This document shows positions 24,733-36,373 of a stretch of DNA of 64,000 nucleotides, piece after piece; position 1 is the first letter of the stretch, and the number at the start of each line of letters is the position of its first letter. The notes under the pieces are model-generated. The model had not been told where the DNA came from and made no database searches. It saw only the letters and a program-made list of their open reading frames with translations. The translations under genes were made by a program, and so were the position numbers. Source of the DNA: Impatiens glandulifera (lineage: Eukaryota > Streptophyta > Magnoliopsida > Ericales > Balsaminaceae); NCBI RefSeq assembly GCF_907164915.1, contig NC_061869.1:44389771-44453770 (forward strand), read 5' to 3'.

Positions 24733-25481
24733 ACATACTTAATACTTATTCAACCAATAAAAATATTTAAATTTAGATTTGGTTAAGATTATCTAAATTA
24801 TTTAAATACTAATTTTAATTTTTCTATAAAGTGTGTATTTCATCAAAAAAAAATATTTTTATTTTGTCTATATTGTTTTAATTGTGCCACAAACATTTTT
24901 CTAAACCTTTTTAACCTTGAAGGTTGATTTAAAAAACAAAATTGAAGGTGTTATTTTTACCAAAAATAAATATAATAAATTTAGGGCTACTAAACACAAA
25001 ATAAAAAAAAACAAATTAACATATTAAGTAAGAAAAAAAAATGTAAATTAAATTATTAAAACATATTTAATCTAATCCAAATTGAATTCGTATTAATCAA
25101 TATAATAATTTGAATTATAAATTGAATAAATTAATTACATACTCAATATGGATTTAATTAAGTTTTACATGAGTCTTTTATATATAATCATTAACGTCTC
25201 AAATTTTAAATTTACTATACAAATTAGAAACAAAATACACTTTAAAATAGAAATAATATAATTTGATACTAAATATGAGTGTCTAAAACATAATAAATTA
25301 AACATTTTTTTGAATATTTGTAACCGATTTCTTCATAAATTGATCAATAATATAGTGTTTTTACGTTGTGGGTGGACATTCTCTTGCTCGTAACTTTACG
25401 ATATTGTAAATATGAAAATATAACATACCCAATTTATAAGAAGATTATTAATTTATAATAATATTAAAATAATATTTTAAA

Positions 25482-26641
25482 TGATAGGATCGGCTTAATC
25501 AATAAAGACGGGGTCTGACGATTGATGAAGGCTTATGAAAAACGGTTTGAAAGAAATCTTGTTAGGGATTTGATTCACTTTCTATTCTACGCAAATCCTT
25601 GTAAACACTTGAAACAGAATCAAGTGCGGAAATGTTTACTTAGTTTTGAAGCTTAAGATGAAAAATGAGAAGATGACAGAAATGAACAACACAGCAGTTT
25701 GTTTATGGATGTTCGGAGCAAACTCTCTTACGTCACCCCTTCTTCCAACCACCGGAAGGATTCACTATAATATAATTTGAATCAAATACAGTTTGCACAC
25801 ACTTAGCTCACTATTGAACAGATCACACTCTGTTCAACTTACAAGATGAAGAATATCAGTCAGCTAAAGGATGCTTTTGATTCTAACTCTCTTTTGATTA
25901 ACACACAGTAAAACAAGAAAGCAACTAACAACTTGGTAATCTGGATATCAAAATGATCAATTGAATTCTCTCTCTACAATTCTGGCTTGTTCACTCAAAG
26001 TTCTGGCGGTTCGTCCGTTGTCCTTTACAATCTTTAAATATGGATAGGTACCAACGGTCGAATCTTCATAATGATACGTGGAACTCTTATATTGGAACAC
26101 CTCCATAGTACACAATAGACTCTAAATACAAGGATCGTGTCCGTACACAACAGGTAGTGCACCGAATATTCTTCAGGGATTTACCTGTAAAACAAGTAGT
26201 GGGAAGGAAATTCGCTTACGTCTAACTCTACGAGTTAGACTGCATGTCTAATTACTGATCCATTAGACTGCAAGTCTAACTCCACGAGTTAGACTATACG
26301 TCTAATTACTGATCCATTGGACTGCACATCTAATTACGAGTTTATTAGACTGCACGTTTAACTCCATGAGTTAGACTGCACGTCTAATTCCTCTAATTAG
26401 ATTGTCGTCTAACACCGCTTAGTTAGATTACACGTCTAACATCGCCAGTTAGACTGTACATCTAACACCATACATCTAATACTAAATCGGTCTAATGAGC
26501 CTCATTAGAACCAAGTCTTATGAAATCTGACTTCGATACACCTGCATCAAAGACAATTAGACGCATATATAATCCATTCATCATTCAAAATTCCAATAGT
26601 CAAACTATTTCAACACTTTGTCAAAATAATTTGACCCAACA
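25482..26641 (-). repeat. COP1 3' LTR (short, array-contracted)
   Basis: Plus strand reads TGATAGGATCGG...TTTGACCCAACA. It is 1160 bp against about 1744 bp for the 5' LTR. The missing part is mainly the TTAGAC/GTCTAA array and the segment before it. It carries the shared GGATGTTCGGAG block near 25708 and CCAACGGTCG near 26051. Confidence 0.9.
26220..26500. repeat. TTAGAC(N)nGTCTAA palindrome array, short version, in COP1 3' LTR
   Basis: About ten copies of TTAGACTGCACGTCTAA-like dyads, separated by TACTGATCCA or TCCACGAG. These are the same units as in the other COP1/COP2 LTRs. Confidence 0.9.
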
Positions 26642-26656
26642 ATTTCCCCTTTTTTG
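26642..26656 (-). other. COP1 polypurine tract
   Basis: Minus strand CAAAAAAGGGGAAAT directly abuts the 3' LTR start (TGTTGGGTC). This is the plus-strand primer site for reverse transcription. Confidence 0.85.
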
Positions 26657-27063
26657 ATAATGAGATTGAAATCCCGCGTAGATAACAAAATAATCATATC
26701 CATCATATAAATGTAAATAAACCCCTGTTTACATGCAAATATTTTCAGACACACAGCATTCAGAATATCAAATTCATAATCACATAAATATGAGTGTTTT
26801 CAGAAGAAACACACAAAACATTATTCCAAAAATAACTGAAATACGTTCAAGACACAATAACATCAAAAGATCTTTCAAAAACTTCATCTTAAATGAAAAT
26901 AGATTCTATTCTAATCTTCTTCTTCTTCCTAATCATTTTTCTGGAAAGGATAGTCTTCAACCTAAGAAATATCTAAGACTGCGGTTAGAGGAGGGTTGGA
27001 GACATCTCTTTTCCTTTTCTTGGACTTTAGCCTCTTCACCCTAAGAACATATTCCACAACCTT

Positions 27064-27735
27064 CTAGTTGTTCAGAGTTTTAGAAGAAAGGTGATACCCT
27101 TTACCAGGTTCATCCAGAAGGAAGCAAAGGAAAGCACCAAGAGGTCCGTCAAAGCCAAAGATTCTCTTTAGAGTGCAGAGCATTCTGACTAGATTCCCGA
27201 AGAGAAAGCTAGTCCAGTTGATAGGTACGCCCCTGATGATAACCACCATTATCTGAAAAACCTTCGTACAATACTTATAGGAGGGTTCTTTGGCGAGAAG
27301 AGATTTGGAAATGATTTCGCTTAGAAGAGCAAACTCATCTTTCAAGAGGCTTTTCTTACCGTGAATGTCCATAAGGGGAGAATTAGAGAAGACTTTCATC
27401 ATTGTAAACATGATTTCAAACTGAGTGGGTGAAAACTCATGAATACCTACATTGGGAAGTTGAAAGAACATACCGAACGAGCTTTCGGTAAAGCAGATCA
27501 TCTTGCCCATAACGATCCCAACAATATACTTGTCCTGATAGAAATTTCCCGTTTCAAAGAACTCATGAATTATCTATTCATGATAGATAGGATGAGGAGT
27601 GAAGAACTTTCTCAGCCCAGAGGCTTTCAACGATTCGAACATCTTATGCATTCCGGGAGATTTCAACGTGGATACAGATCTGAAATCTACTTGAAGAGAT
27701 TTAGGAGACGGAGAGAAGGATGACAATTCGACTAG
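27064..27735 (-). pseudogene. COP1 accessory ORF, single decayed copy of the post-pol family
   Basis: Lying between pol and the 3' LTR, the frame reads LQVDFRSVSTLKS, then HKMFESLKASGLRKFF, then HEFFETGNFYQD, then ITESSFGMFF-like and LPNVGIHEF, and in the second half KVFQIMVVIIRGVPINWTS, LFGNLVRML and IFGFDGPLGAFLC. This matches COP2's copy nearly residue for residue and COP3 copies a-c at the core motif positions. An in-frame stop falls after YHE, and the start codon seen in COP2 is lost here. Function unknown. It lacks a Gag, protease or transmembrane signature, so it is not an obvious envelope protein. Confidence 0.7.
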
Positions 27736-28119
27736 GTGAAGAGAAACTAGTCGATTCGAGTTCTAGAGAGAGACACTAATTTGGAAATACTCAACCATTT
27801 GAGTAATCTCACTCATTAAATATTAAAGACTAGTGTGTAGTTAATATGCAAATGATTATTTCTACCGTCAAAAATTCAGAAATATTTTCCCAAGAGACGC
27901 AACATTTAATATTAATTATGAAAATGAACAGTTAATACTAAACGTACAGATTAAAGTTATCAGAAATATTAGTCATATTTCATGTATTGAAAGACACGTG
28001 TCTTCAATCCTTTTAAGAAATGACTAATTTATTTTTTGGCGGGAATAAGTACATGAACTGATACATAATCGACTGACAGCTGTCCAAATAGCCAGAAGAT
28101 GAAAGGTTCAATTTACACA

Positions 28120-28370
28120 TGTAGTTAGACGTTAATTCCACTTTTCACATTTTCAACTTCTATTTGAAAATCTGTCTATTAGACGTATACGTCAAATTAT
28201 GCAAGAACACCACGTGCAACACGCGTGTCTGGTTAGACGTGAGCATCCTCTTGCTCATGACGTAAAAACGTCTAACGTCTATTAGACGTATGCGTCTAAC
28301 CATGCAGGTTAAATAACCAAGACAAATATTCCAAAGGAAGATTAAACTGCTAGAGTAGACGTACGTCTAA
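28120..28370. repeat. AGACGT/ACGTCT palindromic motifs between accessory ORF and pol, COP1
   Basis: TTAGACGT and ACGTCTAA units recur about ten times, including AACGTCTATTAGACGT and TTAGACGTATGCGTCTAA. A matching block sits in COP2 at 51840-52120. The word is the same as in the LTR arrays but lies inside the internal region. Confidence 0.8.
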
Positions 28371-28461
28371 GTAGTTGTGTTTCTCAAACCCTAATCCTTA
28401 AGACGTATTAAGACCTATGTCTTCATATCTGTTCAGTTATGTTTTGAACAATATGTTCCCC

Positions 28462-31400
28462 TCAATTTAGGCACGTAATCACATCAATCAAGATCAACAA
28501 GACGTAAAATATTTCTAAAGTGAGAAAACTTAGCTTCGGGCAGAGGCTTCGTGAAAATCCTATCGTTTGTTGATCTGTGGGAACATATTCAAGACGAATC
28601 TGCTTTTGATTGACGTGTTCTCGGATAAAATGATGCCTGATTTCGATATGCTTTGTCCGAGAATGCAGAACTGGATTGTAGGTGATTGCGATAACACTAG
28701 TGTTGTCGTAGAAAATTGGAGACTCTTCAGCCTCAATCCCATAGTCTCTAAGCTGTTGTTGAATCCACAAAAGCTGAGAGCAACAACTGCCAGCTGCAAG
28801 GTACTCTGCTTTTACTGTAGACGTGGCAATTGACGTCTGCTTCTTGTTGAACCATGAGATTAGACGATCTCCAAGAAACTGACAAGTTCTACTTGTACTT
28901 TTACTATCAATTTTGCACCCTGCATAATCTGCATCTGAGAAACTGGTCAAATTGAAACTGGAATCCTTCGGATACCACAATCCCACATTTTGAGTTCCCT
29001 TTAAGTATTTAAGAATACGTTTAGCAGTAGTAAAGTGAGAAAGTTTAGGATTAGCCTGAAATCTGCCACAAACTCCAACTGAAATTGAATGTCTGGCCTG
29101 CTAGTAGTTACATATAGCAAGGATCCGATGAGTCCTCTATATTCTGTTACATCGACACTTTGGCCACCTTCATTTTTATCCAGTTTACTAGAGGAGCTCT
29201 TTGGATTAGCTGCAACAGAGCAGTTCTCCATTCCAAACTTCTTTAGTAGTTCTTTGGTGTATTTGGCCTAATTGATGAGGGTCCTATTTTCTAACTGACG
29301 GACTTGAAGCCCAAGGAAGAATGTTAATTCTCCCATCATGCTCATTTCAAATCTGTCATGCATCAGCTAAGAAAACTTTTCACACAATTTGGGGTTAGTT
29401 GAACCAAAAATAATGTCATCAACATATATTTAAACAAGTAGAATGTAAGAGTCTTTATAGAATCTAAACAAGGTTTTATCCACAGTTCCAATAACAAAAT
29501 CATGATCAAACAAAATTCAGTTAAAGTGTTATACCAAGCTCTAGGAGCTTGTTTTAGACCGTACAATGCTTTATCAAGCTTATAAACATGATTAGGTAAC
29601 ACATGATCTACAAATCCAGGGGGTTGCTCAACATATATTTTTTCACTCAATTTTCCATTTAAAAATGTACTTTTCACATCCATTTGAAAAACCTTAAAGT
29701 TCTTAAATAATGCATATGCTAGGAAGATTCTAATTGCCTCAAGTCTTACTATAGGTGCAAAAGACTCATCAAAGTTGATACCTTCTTCCTGTCTGTATCC
29801 TTGAACAACTAAACGAGCTTTGTTTCTAATGAGTAAACCATCTTCACTAAGCTTGTTTCTAAAGACCCATCTTGTTCCTATAACTGACTTATTAGTTGGT
29901 CTAGGAGTAAGATGCCACACCTTATTTCTCACAAATTGGTTTAACTCCTCCTGCATAGCATTGATCCAATCTGGATCAACTACAGCTTCACCAATTTTCT
30001 TGGGTTCAATCTGAGAAATAAATGCAGAATTGGCCATTTCATCGATCAATTGACGTCTTGTCCTTCGAGGAGAGAAGGGATTTCCGATGATCAATTCTGG
30101 TGGATGATTTCTGTTCCATCTGAAGTTGGATCCAAGAGGATTGGTCATATGAACGGGTGACTCCGCGACATCTAAACTCTCAACATCTTGTTGAACAGGA
30201 GTTTTTACATCTGGTGGAACCTCAACCGGATCATCCACTAGATCAGACAACGCAATCCGCTTATCCAAAGTTTCTTTTTCTTCTTCACTCACAGAGTCAA
30301 GACTTGTCGCTTTTAGTCTGTCAGCAAGATCAATGGGTTCAATGGATTTTCTCTCAACAGGATCATCAAAAACTACATGGAGAGATTCCTCAACTGTCTG
30401 TGTTCTTTTGTTGTATACTCTGTAAGCCTTGTTTATTGATGAATATCCCAACATGAATCCCTCATCTGCTTTAGCATCAAAAGCAGCCAGATAAACCTTT
30501 TCATTGTTATGAATAAAACATTTACACCCAAATATCTTAAAATAAGAAACTGTGGGAATTCTCCTATAATACAGTTCATAGGGAGTTTTATCAAAACGTT
30601 TGTTGATTATTGACCGATTTTGTGCATAGCAAGCAGTGCTTATGGCTTCCGCCCAGAACCTCTGAGGTACGTCTGATTCAGCTAGCATAGATCTCGCTGC
30701 TTCCTTCAGAGTCCTCAATCTTCTCTCAGCAATGCCGTTTTGCTGTGGAGTTCTATCAATAGACAACTTGTGCCTAATTACAGTCTCCTCGAGATAAGAT
30801 GTTAGGTATCTGTTAGTGAACTCAGTTCCCTGATCACTTCTAATGCATGCAATATTCAAAGATTTATAATTCTAAATTCTTTTAAATATTCTAATCAAGT
30901 TTTCAACAGTTTTATCCTTTGATGGCAAAAATTCAACCCATGTGAATCGAGAAAAATCATCAATAACTATTAGGGCAAATCTCATTCCTCCTAAACTTTT
31001 TACAGGAATTGGACCAAACAAATCCATATGTAACAGTTCTAGGAAACAGCTGGATTGAGATTTTCCTTTACTTTTGAACGATGATCTGCCCTGTTTTCCT
31101 AACTGGAAAGCATGACATACCTTGTCCTTAGCAAACTGCAATTTAGGTAACCCAATAACTAAATTGGTTGAACAAATATTGTTAATAGTTTTGAAATTCA
31201 AATGATTTAACCTTTTATGTCATAACAATTTCTGGTCATTCTTGGCAATCATGCACATAGGATTAGAAGATTCTTTTTGCTAGTTCATTTTGTATGAGTT
31301 TCCTACTCTACTACCAGTTAATAAAGTATTTCCTTCTTGATCTTTAACTAGACATGCATGAGTTTGAAAATCAACTGACAAACTATTATCACATAACTAA

Positions 31401-31660
31401 CTAATACTAATCAAGTTATAGCACAAATTGTTTACAAGTAGCACGTCATTAATGGTTAGGTTACCATAGATAATCTTACCCTTACCCATTGTCTTACCCT
31501 TCTTGTTGTCACCAAAGGTAATCTTAGGTCCAGAGCAATCTGTTATATCAGTAAGAAGCCGTCTATTTCTTGTCATATGCTTGGAACATCCTCTATCAAG
31601 ATACCATACAAATTCCTTCAGCCCATCGTTTACTTGTACCTACATTGATAAATATTCACA
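28462..31660 (-). pseudogene. COP1 pol: protease, integrase, reverse transcriptase, RNase H (broken)
   Basis: Order on the minus strand is standard for copia. The protease neighbourhood reads WYLDRGCSKHMT, with catalytic D-S-G changed to D-R-G. The pre-integrase zinc region follows (HKRLNHLNFKTI...CHAFQLGKQGRSS). Integrase has [14 protein letters not shown] and QNGIAERR, giving the D,D,E residues. RT has FQMDVKS and [13 protein letters not shown], and RNase H carries a GCKIDSKSTSRTC-type segment. Breaks: TGA where TGG is expected in WLWH near 31226, TAG at 30872-30874, a frameshift near 29520 that removes the YVDD frame, and others around 29000-29280. The intact block 29363-30859 encodes 498 residues but lacks the first catalytic Asp. 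Confidence 0.9.
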
Positions 31661-31678
31661 ATCTTTTGATAACCACTT

Positions 31679-32860
31679 TTAATTGGGTTCTCGGTCAATC
31701 AGCCCCTTAGGAATCCATATTTGAGTTATTCTAATGAATTTCCCATTTTGTGTAGTGATTAATGTGTATGTTTTTGACTTAGAAGACAACTTTCTGCTAG
31801 CCACTGATCCCTTAGCTATTGAAGAAGACTTTCTTTTAAAACTCCTTGACTTTGAGTCAGGTTTTAGATTACCAGACTTGTTGGCTGCTTCTAACTTATT
31901 TTTCATCCAGTTAACAGTCGGCGGAACATAAGTTATTTCGTTTTTGAAAGCTACTTCTTCGTGAATAGGATCAGATTCACTATTAGTCAAACTCTATTTA
32001 ACAAAGCTTATTGGGTTAAGCTTGTCATTTGATGAGTTTGACTTTTTGCAGGAAAGGTTAGGGTCATTTATGTTAAATCCTAGTCCGGATCTAGATCCAA
32101 CAGGTTTTAACATACTAAACTGATGTTTGATAGTATCTCCGGACCTTGTCCATGCACTGACAACATAGTTTAACCTCTTGTTTTCAGATGAAAGAATTTG
32201 AATCTGTTCTTTGAGCATCTCATTCTCAGATGAGATCTCTGCTATGTTTTCGTCAAAAATTTTTGATTCAGATTCTTTGTTATAAGAAAGAGCAGTTGAT
32301 TCATATTTTACTTTCATTTCGTAAAAAGAGTCAGTTAACTTTTTGTACTCAATGGCCATTTCATTGAGTGCATTAGTTAACTCCTCGTTTGTAAATTATG
32401 GGGTAGAGACATCATTTACCTTGGATTTGTCATCTGCCACAAACATATAACAACTTCAGTCTCTCTTTCAGCAGGAGACTCCTTTGAGTCGCTATCAGCC
32501 AATTTTGATTTGTTTTCAACACACATGAAAACTTTCTGATCCTTCTTTACTTGAACGTTTCTACCATAGATCTGCGTAAGCTTATCCCATATTTCTTTAG
32601 CAGAGGAACATGACTTGATTTCATAGAACACGTTCATGTTGATCGACTGATATAGAATGTTCCTGGCAACATTATCCAGGTTGTTAGTCATCTTGTCTTC
32701 AGTAGTCCACTCACTTCTTGGCTTCGAAATCTTGATGGGACCATCAGTAATAACGCTCCACATATCACAATCAATGGCAGCCAAGTGAGCTTTCATTCTC
32801 ATCATCCAATATTCATAGTTATCCTCTTGACAGAATAGGAATCTCATTGATGATAGACAT
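31679..32860 (-). pseudogene. COP1 gag, zinc-knuckle region absent, frameshifted
   Basis: The N-terminal MSIINEIPILS is followed by a one-base insertion, then NYEYWMMRMKAHL, WSVITDGPIKI, KPRSEWT and AKEIWDKLTQIYG. The text then jumps directly to KLADSDSKESPAE and the acidic spacer. A second frameshift follows near 32440, then a Glu/Lys-rich coiled-coil-like segment (LNEMAIEYKKLTDSFYEM). It ends WIPKGLIDREPN-stop at the same place as COP2 and COP3. The part corresponding to COP3's second capsid half and CCHC knuckle is missing without any leftover DNA. Confidence 0.85.
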
Positions 32861-32895
32861 GATTCAGAATCTTTGAGCTTGAGAATAGAAACAGA

Positions 32896-32907
32896 GCTCT
32901 GATACCA
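32896..32907 (-). other. COP1 primer-binding site, tRNA-iMet type
   Basis: Minus strand TGGTATCAGAGC, two bases from the 5' LTR end (GATCCTATCA). It is the standard initiator-methionine primer site of plant copia elements and sets the element's orientation. Confidence 0.95.
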
Positions 32908-32909
32908 AT

Positions 32910-34604
32910 TGATAGGATCAGCTTAAACAATAGAGACGGGGATCTGGCGATTGATGAAGGCTTATAAAAAACAGTTTGAAAGAAATCTTGTTAGGGATTT
33001 AATTCAATTTCTATTCTATGCAAACCCTTGTAAACACTTGAAACAGAATCAAGTGCGGAAATGTTTACTTAGGTTTGAAGCTTAAGATGAAAAATGAGAA
33101 GATGACAGAAATGAACAACACATCAGTTTGTTTTTGGATGTTCGGAGCAAACTCTTCTACGTCACCCCTTCTTCCAACCACCAGAAAGATTCACTATAGT
33201 ATACTTTGAATCAAATACAGTTTGCACACACTTAGCTCACTGTTGAATAGAACACACTCTGTTCAACTTACAAGATGAAGAATATCAGTCAGCTAAAGGA
33301 TGCTTTTGATTCTAACTCTCTCTTGATTAACACACAGTAAAATAAGAAAACAGATAACAACTTGGTAATCTGGATATCAAAATAATCGATTGAATTCTTT
33401 CTCTGCAATTCCGGCTTGTTCACTCAAAGTTCTGGCGGTTCGTCCGTTGTCCTTTAGAATATTTAAATATGGATAGGTACCAACGGTCGAATCTTCATAA
33501 TGATACGTGGAACTCTTCTATTGAAACACCTCCATAGTACACAACAGACTCTGAATACAAGGATCGTGGCCGTACACAACAGGTAGTGCGCTGAATATTC
33601 TTCAGGGATTTACCTGCAAAACAAGTAGTGGGAAGGATATTCGTTTACGTGTCATTGGTTGATTGGTTGTGTCTGGCTGTCATACTAATCTTCACTAGAA
33701 AGTGGATCAGGAGTAGCGTACAACTGTAGCACGTGGGTAGGTGGGGGCTAGCTTCAAGCAACTGCTTAAGCAAGGCATTAGACGTATTTCAATTAGACGA
33801 CCTCGTCTAATGAAATAAAATATCCCCGTCTAATAACATAATCCATTAGACCACCTGGTCTAACGGGATTAGACTTACGTCTAATTACAATCACTTTAGA
33901 CTAATCTGAAGGAGTTAGACTGCACGTCTAACTTTCACCAGTTAGATTGCACGTCTAACTTTCTCTTTCTATTAGACTGCACGTCTAACTCCATGAGTTA
34001 GACTACACGTCTAATTACGGTTCTACTTCAGACTAGTCTGAAGGAGTTAGACTACACGTCTAACTTTCACAATCCATTAGACTTGCACGTCTAATTACGA
34101 GTCCATTAGACTCCACGTCTAACTCCACGAGTTTGACTGCACGTCTAATTACTAATCCATTAGATTGCACGTCTAACTCCACGAGTTAGACTGCACGTCC
34201 AATTACTGATCCCTTAGACTGCACGTCTAACTCCACGAGTTAGACTGCACGTCTAATTACTGATCCATTAGACTGCACGTCTAACTCCACGAGTTAGACT
34301 GCACGTCTAATTACCGATCCATTGGACTGCACGTCTAATTACGAGTCTATTAGACTGCACGTCTAACTCCATTAGTTAGACTGCACGTCTAATTCCTCTA
34401 GTTAGACTGCACGTCTAACACCGTTTAGTTAGACTACACGTCTAACTTCGCTAGTTAGACTGCACGTTAACATCATACATCTAATACCAAATCGGTCTAA
34501 TGAGCATCATTAGAACCAAGTCTTATGAAATCTGACTTCGATACACCTGCATCAAAGATAATTAGACGCATATATAATCCTTTCATCATTTCATCATCAA
34601 AACT
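32910..34604 (-). repeat. COP1 5' LTR, main part
   Basis: Plus strand begins TGATAGGATCAGC next to the primer site. It is interrupted at its far end by COP2, and its last 49 bases resume at 58668. It contains the GGATGTTCGGAG block at about 33137, CCAACGGTCG at 33480 and the long palindrome array from 33776. Confidence 0.9.
33776..34500. repeat. TTAGAC/GTCTAA palindrome array in COP1 5' LTR
   Basis: Dozens of TTAGAC...GTCTAA dyads with 3-5 base centres, mostly TGCA. The sub-phrase ACTGCACGTCTAACTCC alternates with ACTGCACGTCTAATTAC, so the array itself repeats in units of about 58 bases (ACTGATCC(A/C)TTAGACTG). Confidence 0.95.
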
Positions 34605-36373
34605 TGATAGGATCGGCTTTATCGATAGAGTCGGGGTCTGGCTAAGGATTAAGGCTTATGAAAAACAGTTTGAAAGAAATCTTGTTAGGGGTTTAATTCG
34701 CTTTCTATTCTACGCAAACTTGTGTAAACACTTGAAACGGATTCAAGGTGGAATTGTTTACTTGGGTTTGAAGCACAAGATGAAATATGAAAAGATGACA
34801 TAAATGAAGAACACAACAGTTTGTTTATGGATGTTCGGAGAAACTCTCCTACGTCACCCCTTCTTCCAACCACCGGAAGGATTCATTATAAGAAGATAAG
34901 AATCAAATACAGTTTACACACACTTAGCTCACTATTGAACAGAACACTTTCTGTTCAATTACAGGATGAAAAATATCACTCACCTAAAGGTGTTTTAATT
35001 CTAGCTCTCTCTCTCTCGATTCACACACAGTACAATCAGAAAGAAGCTTCACAGAATAAGTTCGGTAAGCAAGATGATTGAGTAGTTTCTCTCTCTGCAA
35101 AATCAGATTACTTGTTCGCTCAACTTGTTAATACTTAAAAACCGATGCTTCGTCCGTTGTCCTTAAGATTGGTTAAATACTGAGCAGGAGCTAACGGCCG
35201 AATCTTCAAGAATGATACGTGGCACTCTTCCATTGGAAAGCCTCCATTGTACACAGCAGGTTCTGAGCACAAGGATCGTGGCCGTACATCACTGGTAGTG
35301 CGCCGAATATTCCATCAGGGATGTACCTGCAAAACAGGTAATGTGAGGAAAATTCTCTTACGTGGCATTCCTTGATTGGATGCATATAGCTGTTGTACTA
35401 ATCTTCACTAGAAAGTGGAGCAGGAGTAGGATACAGCTATAGAAAATGGGTAGGAGAAATGCTAGATTCAAGCGTACTGCTGTAACTGAGCATTAGACAT
35501 ATTTCAGTTAGACGGATTGTGAAAATCAGTCTAATGAAATAAGTCATTTCCTTTTAATAGAAAACGTCTATTAGACCGCCTGGTCTAATAGAATTAGACT
35601 CGCGTCTAATTATAATAACCATTAGACTGGCACGTCTAATTCCACTGAGTTAGACTGACACGTCTAATTCCGGTTCTACCTCAGACTTGTCTGAAGGAGC
35701 TAGACTCACGTCTAACTTTCACATTAATTAGACCACACGTCTAATTTTTCAATAACCATTAGACTGGCACGTCTAACTCCACTGAGTTAGACTGACACGT
35801 CTAATTCCGGTTCTACGTCAGATTTGTCTGAAGGAGTTAGACTTACGTCTAACTTTCACATTAATTAGACCACACGTTTAATTATTCAATAACCATTAGA
35901 CTGGCACGTCTAACTCCACTGAGTTAGACTAACACGTCTAATTCCGGTTCTACCTCAGACTTGTCTGAAGGAGTTAGACTCACGTCTAACTTTCACATTA
36001 ATTAGACTGGCCGTCTAATTACAAATATATTAGACTACACGTCTAACTTCGATGAGTTAGACTGTACGTCTAATTCCGAATATATTAGACTTACGTCTAA
36101 TTCCATTAGACTCACGTCTAATTCCGTGTATTCATTAGACTTGCGTCTAATTCTTTACATCTATTAGACTACACGTCTAACTCCGATGGGTTAGACTGTA
36201 CGTCTAATTCTATTAGACTTGCGTCTAATTCCGTGTAACTATTAGACTGTTCGTCGAATTACACGTCTATTAGACTGCACGTCTAACTCCGATGCGTTAG
36301 ACTGTGCGTCTAATTTTATGCGAATAAAAATAAAAAATGGTCTAATGACCCTCATTAGATTTAAGTCTTATAA
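34605..36373 (-). repeat. COP2 3' LTR, main part
   Basis: The LTR is cut by COP3 at TATAA; the last 105 bases resume at 50313. It carries three copies of a higher-order repeat of about 137 bp, against four in the 5' LTR. Confidence 0.9.
35505..36350. repeat. TTAGAC/GTCTAA palindrome array with higher-order units, COP2 3' LTR
   Basis: Units of about 137 bp begin AATAACCATTAGACTGGCAC and contain TTCTACCTCAGACTTGTCTG. Three copies are present (35613, 35751, 35888), followed by shorter irregular TTAGAC/GTCTAA dyads. Confidence 0.95.

Larger units (their letters stand above)
22691..25404. other. AT-rich intergenic DNA with microsatellites
   Basis: No gene is supportable. The 23.7-25.4 kb part is extremely AT-rich. 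A 50-base phrase is duplicated at about 23965 and 24019 (GTTTTTTATTTTTTAGTTAT). The open frame over the TA microsatellite is an artefact. The right end is the insertion point of the large Tat/Ogre-like element. Confidence 0.6.

Noticed and set aside
24586..24786. ORF with YIYIYIYI run
   Set aside because: Translation of a TA microsatellite.
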